Of a DNA stretch of 64,000 nt, positions 17,751 through 26,979 are shown one piece after another. Where the stretch lies: positions 541,726-605,725 of the forward strand of contig NZ_KB903218.1 of NCBI RefSeq assembly GCF_000379625.1. Reading direction: 5' to 3'. Made by a program: the position numbers and the translations under genes. Within the stretch, counting starts at the first letter, position 1. The number at the start of each line of letters is the position of its first letter. Origin of the DNA: Actinomycetospora chiangmaiensis DSM 45062 (lineage in GTDB: Bacteria > Actinomycetota > Actinomycetes > Mycobacteriales > Pseudonocardiaceae). The notes beneath the pieces were generated by a model. That model searched no databases, was not told the origin of the DNA, and worked only from the letters and a program-made list of their open reading frames with translations.

Positions 17751-18752
17751 TCAGCCGAGGGCGTCCAGCACCAGGTCGACGTCGGCGTCGGTGTTGTGCA
17801 GGTGGAAGCCGACCCGGGTGGCGCCCGCGCGCGCGGCGCAGCGCACCCCGGCGTCGAGCAGGCGCTGCGGGTCCCCGGGGATCGAGACGATCGGGGACCC
17901 GCCCGCGCCGAGGCCCAACGCCGTCCGCAGGCGGTCCGCGAGGCCGACGCCGTGGGCGTGCACGGCGTCGCGGTCGAGACCGGCGAGCCACGGCAGCGAG
18001 ACGGCGGCACCGGCGAACGCCGACCAGGCGGGGGAGAGGTCCAGCCGCCGCGCCGTGCCGGCGAGGCGCAGCGGCAGGCCGTACACCGAGCTCCACCGGT
18101 CCTCGCCCGCGTACCAGCCCGCCCCGCTCGGCGTCACCCGCTCCAGCGCCCGGTCGGAGAACGCGCCCCACGCACAGCCGCGCGGCGCGAGCAGCCACTT
18201 GTACCCGCCCGCGACGACGACGTCGGCCCACGACAGGTCCACCGGCAGCCACCCCAGCGACTGCGTCGCGTCGAGCACGACGAAGCTGCCCGCTGCCCGC
18301 AGGGCCGCCAGGTCCACGAGCGCACCGTCGGCGGACTGCGCGACGCTGACCGCCACCACGTCGTGCTCGCCCGCCCGAGCAGGCAGGTCCGCGAGCGGCA
18401 CCTCGGTGACGTCGTGCCCGCACGCCGCGAACGGGAAGCTCACGCTCGTGAACTCACCGGCCGCGGTGAGCACCCGGGTGCCGGGCGGGAACGACGCCGC
18501 GACCGGCCCGAGGAGGCCGGAGACGACCGATCCGACGGCGACACCCGTCGTCGGGAACCCGGTGAGGGCGGCGAAGGCGTCCCGGGTGGCGTCGACCGGC
18601 GCGTCCATCCCGGGCGCGGAGATGCGCCCGGCCGCCCAGTCGTCGGTCCAGGAGCGGACCGCGTCGACGACGTGGCGCGGCGGGACGCCGACCGAGGGCG
18701 TGTTCAGGTAGCCGGGTCCGACGTCGAAGTGGGCGTCGAAGGCGGTGGTCAC
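17751..18752 (-). CDS. Class V aminotransferase-like PLP enzyme
   Basis: A 333-residue fold-type I PLP protein. The Schiff-base lysine is in GGYKWLLAPRG (about residue 192). The aspartate that holds the pyridine nitrogen is in VVLDATQSLGWLPVDL. N-terminal YLNTPSVGVPP and SGLLGPVAASFPPGTRVLTAAGEF also match the class V (cysteine desulfurase/isopenicillin-N-epimerase-like) group. The substrate is unknown. GTG 18752 is preceded by TAGCGT at 18760-18765 with a 7-nt gap, indicating a leaderless message. Confidence 0.82.
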   Translation of the reverse strand: MTTAFDAHFDVGPGYLNTPSVGVPPRHVVDAVRSWTDDWAAGRISAPGMDAPVDATRDAFAALTGFPTTGVAVGSVVSGLLGPVAASFPPGTRVLTAAGEFTSVSFPFAACGHDVTEVPLADLPARAGEHDVVAVSVAQSADGALVDLAALRAAGSFVVLDATQSLGWLPVDLSWADVVVAGGYKWLLAPRGCAWGAFSDRALERVTPSGAGWYAGEDRWSSVYGLPLRLAGTARRLDLSPAWSAFAGAAVSLPWLAGLDRDAVHAHGVGLADRLRTALGLGAGGSPIVSIPGDPQRLLDAGVRCAARAGATRVGFHLHNTDADVDLVLDALG

Positions 18753-18759
18753 CCGCCGC

Positions 18760-18765
18760 ACGCTA
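18760..18765 (-). promoter_or_regulatory. TAGCGT -10 box of a leaderless PLP-enzyme transcript
   Basis: On the minus strand TAGCGT is followed by 7 nt and GTG 18752. Confidence 0.5.
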
Positions 18766-18791
18766 GCCGCTGCGCTCCGTGCCGCCGACCC

Positions 18792-20222
18792 TCACCGCGC
18801 CCACGGCGGCAGGGTGGCCGGGTCGAGGTCCGCGACCCCGTCCGGGGAGCCCTCGTCGGGAGAGGCGTGCCGGCCCCCGGGGGGCAGCTCCCCGACGGGC
18901 AGCCCACCCGTCGGCGGTGCGGACGGGCCCGCGAGCAGTCCGGCGAGGTCGTAGGCGGTCTCCGCGTGCTCGTTCTCGTCGATCCCGGCGAGCTCCTCCT
19001 CACGACGGATCCGGAAGCCGATGGTCGTCGAGATGGCGATCCCCAGGGCGCCCGCCACGAGGAACGAGTACAGGCCCACCGCGCCGGCCGCGAGGGCCTG
19101 CCGCCCGAGGAGGTCGACGCCCCCGCCGTAGAGGAGACCGTCCGCGGCGCCGGCCGTGCCGGTGCTCGACGTGCCGAACAGGCCGATGAGCAGCACCCCG
19201 ATCAGACCCCCGACGAGGTGCACCCCGACCACGTCGAGGGAGTCGTCGAACCCGAGGCGGTACTTCCACCCGACCGCCCAGGCGCAGACCACGCCCGCGA
19301 CCAGGCCGATGCACAGGGCACCGATCGTGTTCACGTAGGCGCAGGCGGGCGTCACGGCCACGAGGCCCGCGACGGCCCCGGACGCCGCGCCGAAGGTCGT
19401 CGGCTGCCCGTCGCGCAACCACTCGATCGCCATCCACCCGAGGACGGCGACCGCCGTCGCGCCGGTGGTGTTGGTGAAGGCGAGCCCCGCGGTGTCGGTG
19501 GCGGCGAGCGCCGAGCCGGCGTTGAACCCGTACCAGCCGAACCACAGCAGGCTGGCGCCGAGCAGGATGAACGGCACGTGGTGGGGCCGGGGTGCGGAGC
19601 TCGGCCAGCCCTCCCGACGCCCGAGCACGAGGGCGAGCGCGAGGGCGGCGGCGCCCGCGTTGATGTGCACGGCCGTCCCGCCCGCGAAGTCCTCCGCCTT
19701 GAGCACGTTGGCGATCCAGCCGCCGTCGGCCGGCCCGCCCGACACCGAGGACGCGTACCCGGAGAAGTCGAACACCCAGTGCGCCACCGGGAAGTAGACG
19801 AGGGTCGACCACAGCGCCACGAAGACCATCCAGGCGCCGAACCGCGCGCGGTCGGCGATCGCGCCGGCGATGAGGGCCGGGGTCACCACCGCGAACATGA
19901 GCTGGAACATCACGTAGGCGAACATCGGGATGGCGTGGCCCGGTCCGGTCGAGACCGTCGCACCGATCACCGCCCGCATCCCCGCGTGCTCCAGGCCGCC
20001 GAAGAGGCCGAGCTCGGTGGCGTCGGAGCCGAACGCCACCGAGTAGCCGTAGAGCAGCCACAGGACCGGCACGAGGGCCAGGCAGGCGAAGACCATCATC
20101 AGCATGTTGAGCACGCTGCGGGTGCCCACCATGCCGCCGTAGAAGAAGGCGAGACCCGGCGTCATCAGCATGACGAGCGCACTCGACGCCAGGACCCACG
20201 CCGTGTCCCCGGAATTGACCAC
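18792..20222 (-). CDS. amt: Ammonium transporter
   Basis: A 476-residue Amt/Mep/Rh channel, about 11 helices. Amt hallmarks: MLMTPGLAFFYGGMVG, the first pore histidine in FAGGTAVHINAGAAALAL, FGWYGFNAGSALA, and the second pore histidine in DVVGVHLVGGLIGVLLIG. A cytoplasmic tail of about 90 residues ends in a Gly/Pro-rich stretch. No glnK (PII) follows, unlike the usual amtB-glnK-glnD order. GTG 20222 is the only upstream start before an in-frame stop. Confidence 0.94.
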   Translation of the reverse strand: MVNSGDTAWVLASSALVMLMTPGLAFFYGGMVGTRSVLNMLMMVFACLALVPVLWLLYGYSVAFGSDATELGLFGGLEHAGMRAVIGATVSTGPGHAIPMFAYVMFQLMFAVVTPALIAGAIADRARFGAWMVFVALWSTLVYFPVAHWVFDFSGYASSVSGGPADGGWIANVLKAEDFAGGTAVHINAGAAALALALVLGRREGWPSSAPRPHHVPFILLGASLLWFGWYGFNAGSALAATDTAGLAFTNTTGATAVAVLGWMAIEWLRDGQPTTFGAASGAVAGLVAVTPACAYVNTIGALCIGLVAGVVCAWAVGWKYRLGFDDSLDVVGVHLVGGLIGVLLIGLFGTSSTGTAGAADGLLYGGGVDLLGRQALAAGAVGLYSFLVAGALGIAISTTIGFRIRREEELAGIDENEHAETAYDLAGLLAGPSAPPTGGLPVGELPPGGRHASPDEGSPDGVADLDPATLPPWAR

Positions 20223-20275
20223 CCTCCGACACCGCCTTCACCCGGACAGGGCAACCACCCTGCCGTACCACGACC

Positions 20276-20292
20276 CGTCCCGTCACGGGACG
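20276..20292 (-). terminator. Candidate hairpin after nuoN
   Basis: CGTCCCG and CGGGACG form a 7-bp stem with a 3-nt loop about 42 bases past the nuoN stop and just upstream of amt. There is no T-tract. Confidence 0.35.
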
Positions 20293-20333
20293 CGCGTTTC
20301 CGGCGTGTGAACACCCGGCGACCCGGGACGGCG

Positions 20334-21749
20334 TCAGGACGTCACGGCCAGCGCGACGGTGCCCGCCACCGACGCCACGGCCAGCACCACCGCCACCGCG
20401 CGGGCGCGGGGCGCCACCGGGTCGCGCAGCACCGGGTCGCCCGTGGAGAACACGGGCGCGATCCAGCGCAGGTAGTAGACGAGGCTCGCGATCGTATTGA
20501 CCACGACCACGACGCCGAGCCACGCCGCCCCGCCGCCGAGGGCCGCGGCGACCACGCCGAGCTTGCCGGCGAAGACGACGGTGGGCGGGGTGCCGACCAG
20601 GCCCAGCAGCCCGACCGCCAGGGCGACCGCGAGCCCCGGGTGACGCCGGGCGAGCCCGCGCTGCTCGCCGATCTCGAGGGCCTGTGGCCGGGCGGCGAGG
20701 ACGGCGAACACGGCGAGGTTGGTGACGGCGTACGCGGCCAGGTAGCCGAGCAGGACCGGCAGTGCGAGCACCGTGTCCCGCGCGACGGCGACCGGCACGA
20801 GCAGGTACCCGACCTGGCTGATCGTGGAGTAGGCGAGCAGCCGCCGCAGCGAGGTCTGCGCGAACGCCGCGAGGTTGCCCAGGGTCATCGACGCGACGGC
20901 CAGGATCGCGACGAGCAGGGGCGTCGGCAGCCCCGGCAGCGCGACCGTGAGCCGCCAGATCGCGACGAGGGCACCGATCTTGGCCGTGGTGGTCAGGACG
21001 GCGCCGGTCACCGGGGTCGTGCCGTCGACCGCGTCGGGCACCCAGAAGTGGGCGGGAACGGCCCCGGCCGCCATCAGCAGCCCGGCGAGGACGAGGACGA
21101 CCCCGACGGCGGATGCCGGTCCGGTCAGGCCCACGAGGGCGGGGTAGGCGGTGGCCCCGGCGAGGCCGAGCAGCAGGGTCGTGCCGGTGAGGGCGAGGAG
21201 CCCGAACAGGGCCGAGGTGAGGAAGTACTTGAGAGCCGCCTCGGTGGCGCGCCCGTCGCGGGCGAGGCCGGCCAGGGCGGCGAGCGGGAGGCCGGCGAGC
21301 AGGACCGCGGCCGCGAGCAGCAGCAGGTCGGTCGCCCCGCCGAGCAGCATCGCGCCGACGGCGGCGAGCTGCAGCAGCACCGCGAACGCGGTGTCGACCC
21401 GGGCGCCGCCGTCCGCCGTCAGCCGTGGCCCACCGCTGACGTCCGGTGTCGACCGTGGCCCACCGCTGACGTCGGGCCGGTCCCCGGCCAGCACGAGCGT
21501 CACCACCACGGCGCCCGCGACGACGACCCGGACCACGGTGGTCGCGGTGTCGACCAGGTAGGTCCCGCCGAACGCCGTGCCGCGGGGACCCCCGAGCGCC
21601 GCCACGACCGCCGCCAGCGCCCCGAGCACGCCGATCCCGCGGACGGCGCCCTCCCGCCCGGGCGGGAGCCAGGTCCCGACGGCCAACCCGAGCACCGCCC
21701 CGAGCGCGAGCAGCACCTCGGGGGCGAGGACGAGGACGTCGGCCGTCAC
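20334..21749 (-). CDS. nuoN: NuoN-like proton-pumping subunit of a complex-I-like system
   Basis: A 471-residue antiporter-like membrane subunit. The conserved blocks are LKYFLTSALFGLLALTG, VPAHFWVPDAVDGTTPVTGAVLTTTAKIGAL (with the pump lysine) and FAQTSLRRLLAYSTISQVGYLL. A hydrophilic insert at about residues 92-111 (DVSGGPRSTPDVSGGPR) comes from a 30-bp tandem palindromic repeat (21417-21473). GTG 21749 overlaps the nuoM stop. It is the last gene of the copA-nuo chain. Confidence 0.9.
   Translation of the reverse strand: MTADVLVLAPEVLLALGAVLGLAVGTWLPPGREGAVRGIGVLGALAAVVAALGGPRGTAFGGTYLVDTATTVVRVVVAGAVVVTLVLAGDRPDVSGGPRSTPDVSGGPRLTADGGARVDTAFAVLLQLAAVGAMLLGGATDLLLLAAAVLLAGLPLAALAGLARDGRATEAALKYFLTSALFGLLALTGTTLLLGLAGATAYPALVGLTGPASAVGVVLVLAGLLMAAGAVPAHFWVPDAVDGTTPVTGAVLTTTAKIGALVAIWRLTVALPGLPTPLLVAILAVASMTLGNLAAFAQTSLRRLLAYSTISQVGYLLVPVAVARDTVLALPVLLGYLAAYAVTNLAVFAVLAARPQALEIGEQRGLARRHPGLAVALAVGLLGLVGTPPTVVFAGKLGVVAAALGGGAAWLGVVVVVNTIASLVYYLRWIAPVFSTGDPVLRDPVAPRARAVAVVLAVASVAGTVALAVTS
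21417..21473. repeat. Tandem palindromic repeat inside nuoN
   Basis: Two identical 21-bp copies at 21423-21443 and 21453-21473 (period 30 bp = 10 codons). Each contains GTGGCCCACC followed by GCTGACG; with the upstream CGTCAGC at 21417-21423 this forms a 7-bp-arm hairpin. Confidence 0.75.
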
Positions 21750-23314
21750 CGCGACACCAGGTCCACCACCGTCGACGCGGCCGGGGCGATGGTCGAGGTG
21801 ACGAGGGCCGGCGCGAGCCCGATCGCGAGCGAGGCGGCGAGCAGGAGCCCGACCGCCACGGTCTGGCCCACGCGCAGGTCGACCGACGCCGGACGGCGGA
21901 AGGTCCCGGTCCGCGGGGGCACCCGTTCCGCGCGACGCGGCAGGTGCCGGTCACCGAGCAGCATCGACTGCAGCGCCCGCACGAACAGCGCCGCGGTCAC
22001 CGCCAGGCCGAGGGCGGCCAGTGCCGCCGCGACCGGCACGGCGGGCAGCGACCCGGCGATCATCGAGAACTCGGCGACGAACCCGGACAGGCCCGGCAGC
22101 CCGAGCGAGGCGAACGCCGCCACGGCGAAGGTCCAGGAGAAGCGCGGCATCGGGCCGGCGACCCCCGACCACGCCGCGATCTCCGACGTCCCGCCGCGTT
22201 CGCGCAGCACCCCGGCCAGCAGGAACAGTGCCCCGGTGACCAGCCCGTGGCTCACCATCTGGACGGTGGCCCCGGTGACGGCGAGGCCCCGGGCCTCCGG
22301 ACCCGCCGTCACGAACCCGGCGGCGCCGAGCGCGAGCAGGACGTAGCCCATGTGGTTCACCGACGTGTAGGCGACCATCCGCTTGAGATCGCGCTGCGCC
22401 AGGGCGACGAGCGCGCCCCACAGGACGGAGACGACGCCGAGCACCACCGCGACGAGCGCCAGCGAGCGCCACGGCCCGGGGAGCAGCGGCAGCGCGATGC
22501 GGACGAACCCGTAGGTCCCCATCTTGAGCAGGACCGCCGCGAGCACGGCCGACCCGGCGGCCGGGGCGTCGGTGTGGGCGGGCGGCAGCCAGGTGTGCAC
22601 CGGCCACACGGGCGTCTTGATCGCGAGCCCGACGCCGATCGCGACGAGGGCGAGGGTCCCGGCCGTGCCCCCGAGCGGGCGCGCGGCCAGCGTCGGGATG
22701 TCGAAGGTGAGCTGGGGGCCCGAGACGGCGAGCGCGAGGAAGCCGAGCAGCATCACCAGCGACCCGACGAACGTGTAGAGGAAGAACTGCAGCGCCGACC
22801 GGGCCGCCGTCGAGGATCCGGCGCCGCTCCGCTCGGCGTCCCGCGCGCCGCTGCCCCACCCGGCGATCACGAAGTACATGAACACGATCGCGACGTCGAA
22901 GAACACGAAGAACAGCACGAGGTCGAGGGCGACGAAGACGCCGACCGACACCGCCTCGAGGCCGAGGAAGAGCAGCACCCAGCCTCGTGTGCGGCGCGGG
23001 TCGGTGTCGCCGTCCTGGGCCGGGTCGGCGCGCAGCGAGTACAGCGCGACCGCGAGGAACACCAGCGTCGTCATCCCGACCAGCGGCGCGGACAGCCCGT
23101 CGAGCCCGACGTGGTAGCCGACCCCGAACGCCGGGATCCACGCCACGACCACCTCGTGGGCGTAGCCCGTGCCGACGCCCGCCCACGCGACGCCCGCGAG
23201 CACCACCTCGAGCACGGCGAGCAGGATCCAGCCGCCGAGCAGCACCTCGCGCCGCGTCACCGGGGCGAGCAGCAGCGCCACCACCAGCGGCGCGACCCAC
23301 ATCGCGGTCAGCAT
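21746..23314 (-). CDS. nuoM: NuoM-like proton-pumping subunit
   Basis: A 522-residue NuoM-type subunit, about 14 helices. Key motifs are AIKTPVWPVHTWLPPAHTDAPAAGS, LLKMGTYGFVRIALPLLP and DLKRMVAYTSVNHMGYVLLALG, so the lysine pathway is intact. The helix-5 position that is a conserved glutamate in ordinary NuoM (W-E-L) reads FFDVAIVFMYFVIAGWG, an aspartate. ATG 23314 overlaps the nuoL stop (ATGA). Confidence 0.92.
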   Translation of the reverse strand: MLTAMWVAPLVVALLLAPVTRREVLLGGWILLAVLEVVLAGVAWAGVGTGYAHEVVVAWIPAFGVGYHVGLDGLSAPLVGMTTLVFLAVALYSLRADPAQDGDTDPRRTRGWVLLFLGLEAVSVGVFVALDLVLFFVFFDVAIVFMYFVIAGWGSGARDAERSGAGSSTAARSALQFFLYTFVGSLVMLLGFLALAVSGPQLTFDIPTLAARPLGGTAGTLALVAIGVGLAIKTPVWPVHTWLPPAHTDAPAAGSAVLAAVLLKMGTYGFVRIALPLLPGPWRSLALVAVVLGVVSVLWGALVALAQRDLKRMVAYTSVNHMGYVLLALGAAGFVTAGPEARGLAVTGATVQMVSHGLVTGALFLLAGVLRERGGTSEIAAWSGVAGPMPRFSWTFAVAAFASLGLPGLSGFVAEFSMIAGSLPAVPVAAALAALGLAVTAALFVRALQSMLLGDRHLPRRAERVPPRTGTFRRPASVDLRVGQTVAVGLLLAASLAIGLAPALVTSTIAPAASTVVDLVSR

Positions 23315-25221
23315 CAGCGCACCCCCGCCGTCACCACGACCACCGCCACCCCCGCCAGCACGCCGATCGCGATCACCCCCTGCGCGTAGTACTGGTGCTG
23401 CTGTCCGGTCTGCGGGCGCCGCGCGAGGTCGCCGAGCCGCCGCACCCCGGCGGCCAGCCGGTCGACGGCGGCGGCGATCGGCCGCTCGCCGTACCGCTCG
23501 ACCCCGCGGGCGAGTGCGGGCACCGTCGCGGCGGCCCGCGGGAGCGCCGTGCCGAGGGAAGCGTCGGCCCGGTCCACGAGCCGCGCCAGCGCCAGGACCG
23601 GGGTCCCGACGACGGGGCCCACCACGCGTTCGAGCCCCAGCCAGCCCCGCGCGACGCCGGCCGCCCGTCCCCAGCGCGGCGACTGCAACCGGACCGGCCG
23701 GCTGTGCAGCACCCACGTCGCGGCGGCCACCAGCACGACGACGACCCCGGTCGTCACCAGCTGGCCGGGGTCGGCCCCGGGGACGAGGCCGACCGCCACC
23801 CCGACCGCCCCCACCGCGACCGCGGGCACCGCGAGCACGGCCAGGGCCGCGGTGATCGCCAGCGGCACGTGGCGCCGGGTCCGGCCGGTGCCCTCGGCGC
23901 CGCGACGGATCGACGGGGAGCGCACCGGCCGCCACACGAACCAGGCCGCACGGGTGGCCGAGACCGCCGAGAGCGCCGTGGCCAGCAGGGCGGCCACGGT
24001 GAGCCCGCCGTCGCCGAGCGGGATGCCGGCGAGGACGGCGTCCTTGGTCCACCAGATCGACAGCGGCGGCACCCCCGCGAGGGCGATCGCGCCGACCGTG
24101 AACGGCACGCCGACGGCCGGGTGGCGTCGGGCCGCGCCGCGCAGTGCGGGCAGCGCCCGGGTCCGCAGCAGGGCGAGCCACCCGCCGGCCGCGAGGAAGA
24201 GCAGCGCCTTGACCGTCGCGTGGGCGACGAGCAGGCCCGCCGCGCCCGCGGTCGCCCCCACCCCGGCGCCCAGCACCATGAGTCCGACCTGCGAGCACGT
24301 CGAGGCGGCGAGGAGCTGCTTGAGGTCGCGCTGGACGCACGCGACGACGCCGAGGACGACCGCGGTCAGCGCGCCGGCCCAGGCGACGGTCGTGGCCGCC
24401 CACCCCGTGCTCGCGAGGAGCGGCGCGGACCGCAGCAGCAGCACGGCCCCGGCGGCGACCATGGTGGCCGAGTGCAGCAGGGCCGACACCGGGCCCGGCC
24501 CGATCATCGCGCCGGAGAGCCAGCCGGAGAACGGCAGCTGCGCGGACTTGCCGAGGGCCGCGACGACGAGCCCCGCCGCGATGAGGGAGGTCCACGCAGG
24601 GTCGGCGGCGCCGAGCGCCGCGAACGAGAGGCCCGGCACGCCGGCCGCCAGCGCTGCGCCGGTGGCGACGTAGAGGCCGACGTCGGCCGCCCTCGTCGTC
24701 AGGAGGGCGCGGCCGGCGGCGGGCCCGACCGCCGGGTCGCGACGGTCGAAGGCGATGAGCGCCCAGCTCGCCGCGCCCATGACCTCCCAGGGCGCGAGGA
24801 GGGCGGGCAGCGTCGCGGCCGTGACGGTGGCGAGCATCGCGCCGAGGAACACGAGCACCATCCCGACGAACCGGCCGCGCCGGAGGCGTTCCTCCCCGGC
24901 GGCCGCGAGCAGGACCAGCGTGCCGATCACGGCGACCGTCACCGCGAGGACCGCGCCGAGCCCGTCGACGGCGTAGGTGAAGGTGATCGGGGCGAGGGCA
25001 GCGACGGGGGAGTCGACGGCCGGGACGAGGGGCACGATCAGCAGCGGGATGCCGACGACGGGGTGGGAGGTCGCGAGCTGGACCGCGAGGACGGCGGTGA
25101 CCACGGCCGCGACCAGGCCGGCCGCGACCACCCGCGCGCCGGTGGCCCGGGGGAACGCGGTGAGCAGCACGAGGCCCGCGAGGACGGGCACGGCGAGCAG
25201 CAGCGCCAGCAGCAGGGTCAT
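23314..25221 (-). CDS. nuoL: NuoL-like proton-pumping subunit
   Basis: A 635-residue NuoL/MrpA-family subunit. WEVMGAASWALIAF keeps the helix-5 Glu; GKSAQLPFSGWLSGAMIGPGPVSALLHSATMVAAG keeps the helix-7 Lys, with SG replacing the usual PD after WL. CVQRDLKQLLAASTCSQVGLMVLG, HATVKALLFLAAGG and IWWTKDAVLAG are also conserved. The long C-terminal part (residues about 480-635) would form the lateral amphipathic helix and anchor. It overlaps nuoK and nuoM by 4 bases each. Confidence 0.92.
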   Translation of the reverse strand: MTLLLALLLAVPVLAGLVLLTAFPRATGARVVAAGLVAAVVTAVLAVQLATSHPVVGIPLLIVPLVPAVDSPVAALAPITFTYAVDGLGAVLAVTVAVIGTLVLLAAAGEERLRRGRFVGMVLVFLGAMLATVTAATLPALLAPWEVMGAASWALIAFDRRDPAVGPAAGRALLTTRAADVGLYVATGAALAAGVPGLSFAALGAADPAWTSLIAAGLVVAALGKSAQLPFSGWLSGAMIGPGPVSALLHSATMVAAGAVLLLRSAPLLASTGWAATTVAWAGALTAVVLGVVACVQRDLKQLLAASTCSQVGLMVLGAGVGATAGAAGLLVAHATVKALLFLAAGGWLALLRTRALPALRGAARRHPAVGVPFTVGAIALAGVPPLSIWWTKDAVLAGIPLGDGGLTVAALLATALSAVSATRAAWFVWRPVRSPSIRRGAEGTGRTRRHVPLAITAALAVLAVPAVAVGAVGVAVGLVPGADPGQLVTTGVVVVLVAAATWVLHSRPVRLQSPRWGRAAGVARGWLGLERVVGPVVGTPVLALARLVDRADASLGTALPRAAATVPALARGVERYGERPIAAAVDRLAAGVRRLGDLARRPQTGQQHQYYAQGVIAIGVLAGVAVVVVTAGVR

Positions 25222-25529
25222 CCGGCGAGCTCCTCGGCGTCGTCGGTGAGGTCGACCTGCCGGGCCCGGTAGATCGCGAGTGCGACGGCGAAGCCCATCG
25301 CCATCTCGACGGCCATGACGGTCACGAGCACGACGATCAGCACGCTCGCGACGACGGGCGCTCCGCCGGCCCACCAGAACGCGCCCGCCCCCAGGATCAG
25401 GCCGTTCACCACCAGCTCCAGCCCCATCATGATCATGACGACCGACTGCTGGGACAGCGCGCCGTAGAGCCCGGTGGCCACCAGGGCGGCGGGCGCGGTC
25501 AGCGCGATCCGCAGGACGAGCTCGGTCAT
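25218..25529 (-). CDS. nuoK: NuoK-like membrane subunit
   Basis: 103 residues, three helices. The two buried glutamates needed for proton movement are present: MMGLELVVNGLIL (helix 2) and VMAVEMAMGFAVALAIYR (helix 3). ATG 25529 overlaps the nuoJ stop (ATGA). Confidence 0.92.
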   Translation of the reverse strand: MTELVLRIALTAPAALVATGLYGALSQQSVVMIMMGLELVVNGLILGAGAFWWAGGAPVVASVLIVVLVTVMAVEMAMGFAVALAIYRARQVDLTDDAEELAG

Positions 25530-26071
25530 GAGATCCCCCGTCGCTCTGCTCGCCCCTCGCGTCGGCTCACCGCCACCGCGACCGTCCCGACGATCGTGGC
25601 CAGCAGCGCGAGCCCGAGCGTCATCATCGTCAGCATCTGCCCGCCCATGAGGGCATCGCCCAGGGCGACCGTGGCGTCGGGACCCGCGGCAGGACCCGAC
25701 GTCACACCCCCCGTCGCTGCGCCCGCCCGGACCGGGAAGGGGACGAGCCACACCCCGGCGGTGAGGAGCCCGAAGACGACGAGCGCGATCGCCCAGGAGC
25801 CGCGCCGGTTGTGGACCATCGTCATCGGCATGAGCCCCGCCGGGTTCATCATCAGCATCACCATGAAGACGACCATGATCATCATCTCGATCGTCATCAT
25901 GAGGATCACGACGGTGCCGAGGTAGCCGAGCCCGAACCCGATCAGCACCACCGCCACCGCGACGAACGACCCGAGCAGCAGGAACGTCGCCCGGGCCATC
26001 GAGTCGGCGGTGAACACGAGCAGGCCCGTGACCACCGCGACCGCGCCGAGCGCGGAGACCAGCGCGATCAC
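25526..26071 (-). CDS. nuoJ: NuoJ-like membrane subunit
   Basis: 181 residues, about five helices. MARATFLLLGSFVAVAVVLIGFGLGYLGTVVILMMTIEMMIMVVFMVMLM is the NuoJ helix-2/3 region, where ordinary NuoJ has a pi-bulge. The loop GAATGGVTSGPAAGPDAT and the C-terminus SRREGRAERRGIS are encoded by DNA resembling the GCGAGCGCAGCGACGGGG repeat at 457-549. GTG 26071 overlaps the nuoH stop. Confidence 0.88.
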   Translation of the reverse strand: MIALVSALGAVAVVTGLLVFTADSMARATFLLLGSFVAVAVVLIGFGLGYLGTVVILMMTIEMMIMVVFMVMLMMNPAGLMPMTMVHNRRGSWAIALVVFGLLTAGVWLVPFPVRAGAATGGVTSGPAAGPDATVALGDALMGGQMLTMMTLGLALLATIVGTVAVAVSRREGRAERRGIS

Positions 26072-26979
26072 GCGAGCACCACCAGCGTGACGACGAGGGC
26101 CTGCGCGACGGCGAGGGGGACGAGCACGACCCAGGCGAGGGTCGCGAACCGCGCCATCCGCAGCATCGGCACGGCGCGGCGCAGGACCAGGAGCAGCCCG
26201 AGCACGACGACGAGCTTCACCGCGAACCAGAGCGCGGGCAGGCCGGGGAGCGGGTCGGGGCCGGTGATCGGCGGCGGTGCGCCCCCGCCGAGGAACAGCG
26301 GCACGGCCATCGCCGCGGCCGCCGTGAGCAGCATCCACCGGCCTGCGAGCAGGAGGAGGCGGTCGAGCCCGGCGTGCTCGGCGGCGGCCCCGCCCGCGAG
26401 GTCGCGGCCCAGCGGCGCGGCGAACGGCCCCCAGAAGGCCATGGCGGCGACCGAGAGCAGGTAGAGCAGGAAGGCCGCCGGCATCCACACGGCGTACCAG
26501 AGGTCGTGCTGGGCGGCGGCGATCGCCCCGGGTGACAGCGAGCCGGCCGCGATCGCCGGGGTGATGATCGCGAGCATGTGCGGGATCTCGTAGGCGAGCC
26601 CGAGCGGCAGCACCCGGTACCCGCCCGCGACGCTCGTCGCCGCGTTGGGGCCCCACCCGGCCACCCACACCACGAACCAGGCCACGACCTCCATCGCGTT
26701 GAACCACACGACGCCGACGTCGAGGTCCACCGGAGCCCGGTCCCCGAGCGGCACGACGGCGAGCGCGAGCACGGCCGCGACCGGCAGCACGGCGAGCCCG
26801 ATCCGGGCCAGCCCCGGGTCGTCGGACGGGGTGCGGCGGCGCTGCTTGGTCAGGAGACGCAGGGTCTCGACGACGGGGGTGGTCGGCCCCGCGCCGGTGG
26901 CCGCGGCCCCGACGACGGCGGCGAGCCCGGCGGCGGCGACGAGGGCGGGGGCGAGGAGGACGAGCTCAGTGATGGTGAT
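26068..26979 (-). CDS. nuoH: NuoH-like membrane subunit, apparently with a non-canonical start
   Basis: About 303 residues, shorter than ordinary NuoH (about 330-430), lacking the AERK motif but with PVVETLRLLTKQRRRTPSDDPG where NuoH has its 'LADGLKLLxKE' loop. YEIPHMLAIITP, WYAVWMPAAFLLYLLS and LWFAVKLVVVLGLLLVLRRAVPMLRMARF correspond to NuoH helices 5-8. There is no ATG, GTG or TTG in frame before GTG 26790, which would delete helix 1. A perfect GGAGGT (26986-26991) is followed after 5-6 nt by ATC 26979 (another ATC is at 26973). I therefore place the start at ATC 26979, overlapping the preceding gene by 14 bases. Confidence 0.75.
   Translation of the reverse strand: MTITELVLLAPALVAAAGLAAVVGAAATGAGPTTPVVETLRLLTKQRRRTPSDDPGLARIGLAVLPVAAVLALAVVPLGDRAPVDLDVGVVWFNAMEVVAWFVVWVAGWGPNAATSVAGGYRVLPLGLAYEIPHMLAIITPAIAAGSLSPGAIAAAQHDLWYAVWMPAAFLLYLLSVAAMAFWGPFAAPLGRDLAGGAAAEHAGLDRLLLLAGRWMLLTAAAAMAVPLFLGGGAPPPITGPDPLPGLPALWFAVKLVVVLGLLLVLRRAVPMLRMARFATLAWVVLVPLAVAQALVVTLVVLA

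Noticed and set aside
17796..22346. 1516-residue plus-strand ORF
   Set aside because: It is antisense to the PLP enzyme, amt, nuoN and nuoM, and is rich in Arg, Gly, His, Asp and Glu as expected from a GC-rich shadow frame. The minus-strand genes have clear motifs.
26068..26790. nuoH starting at GTG 26790 (240 residues)
   Set aside because: This would drop the first helix and the conserved helix 1-2 loop, which are encoded in frame up to the Shine-Dalgarno at 26986-26991.
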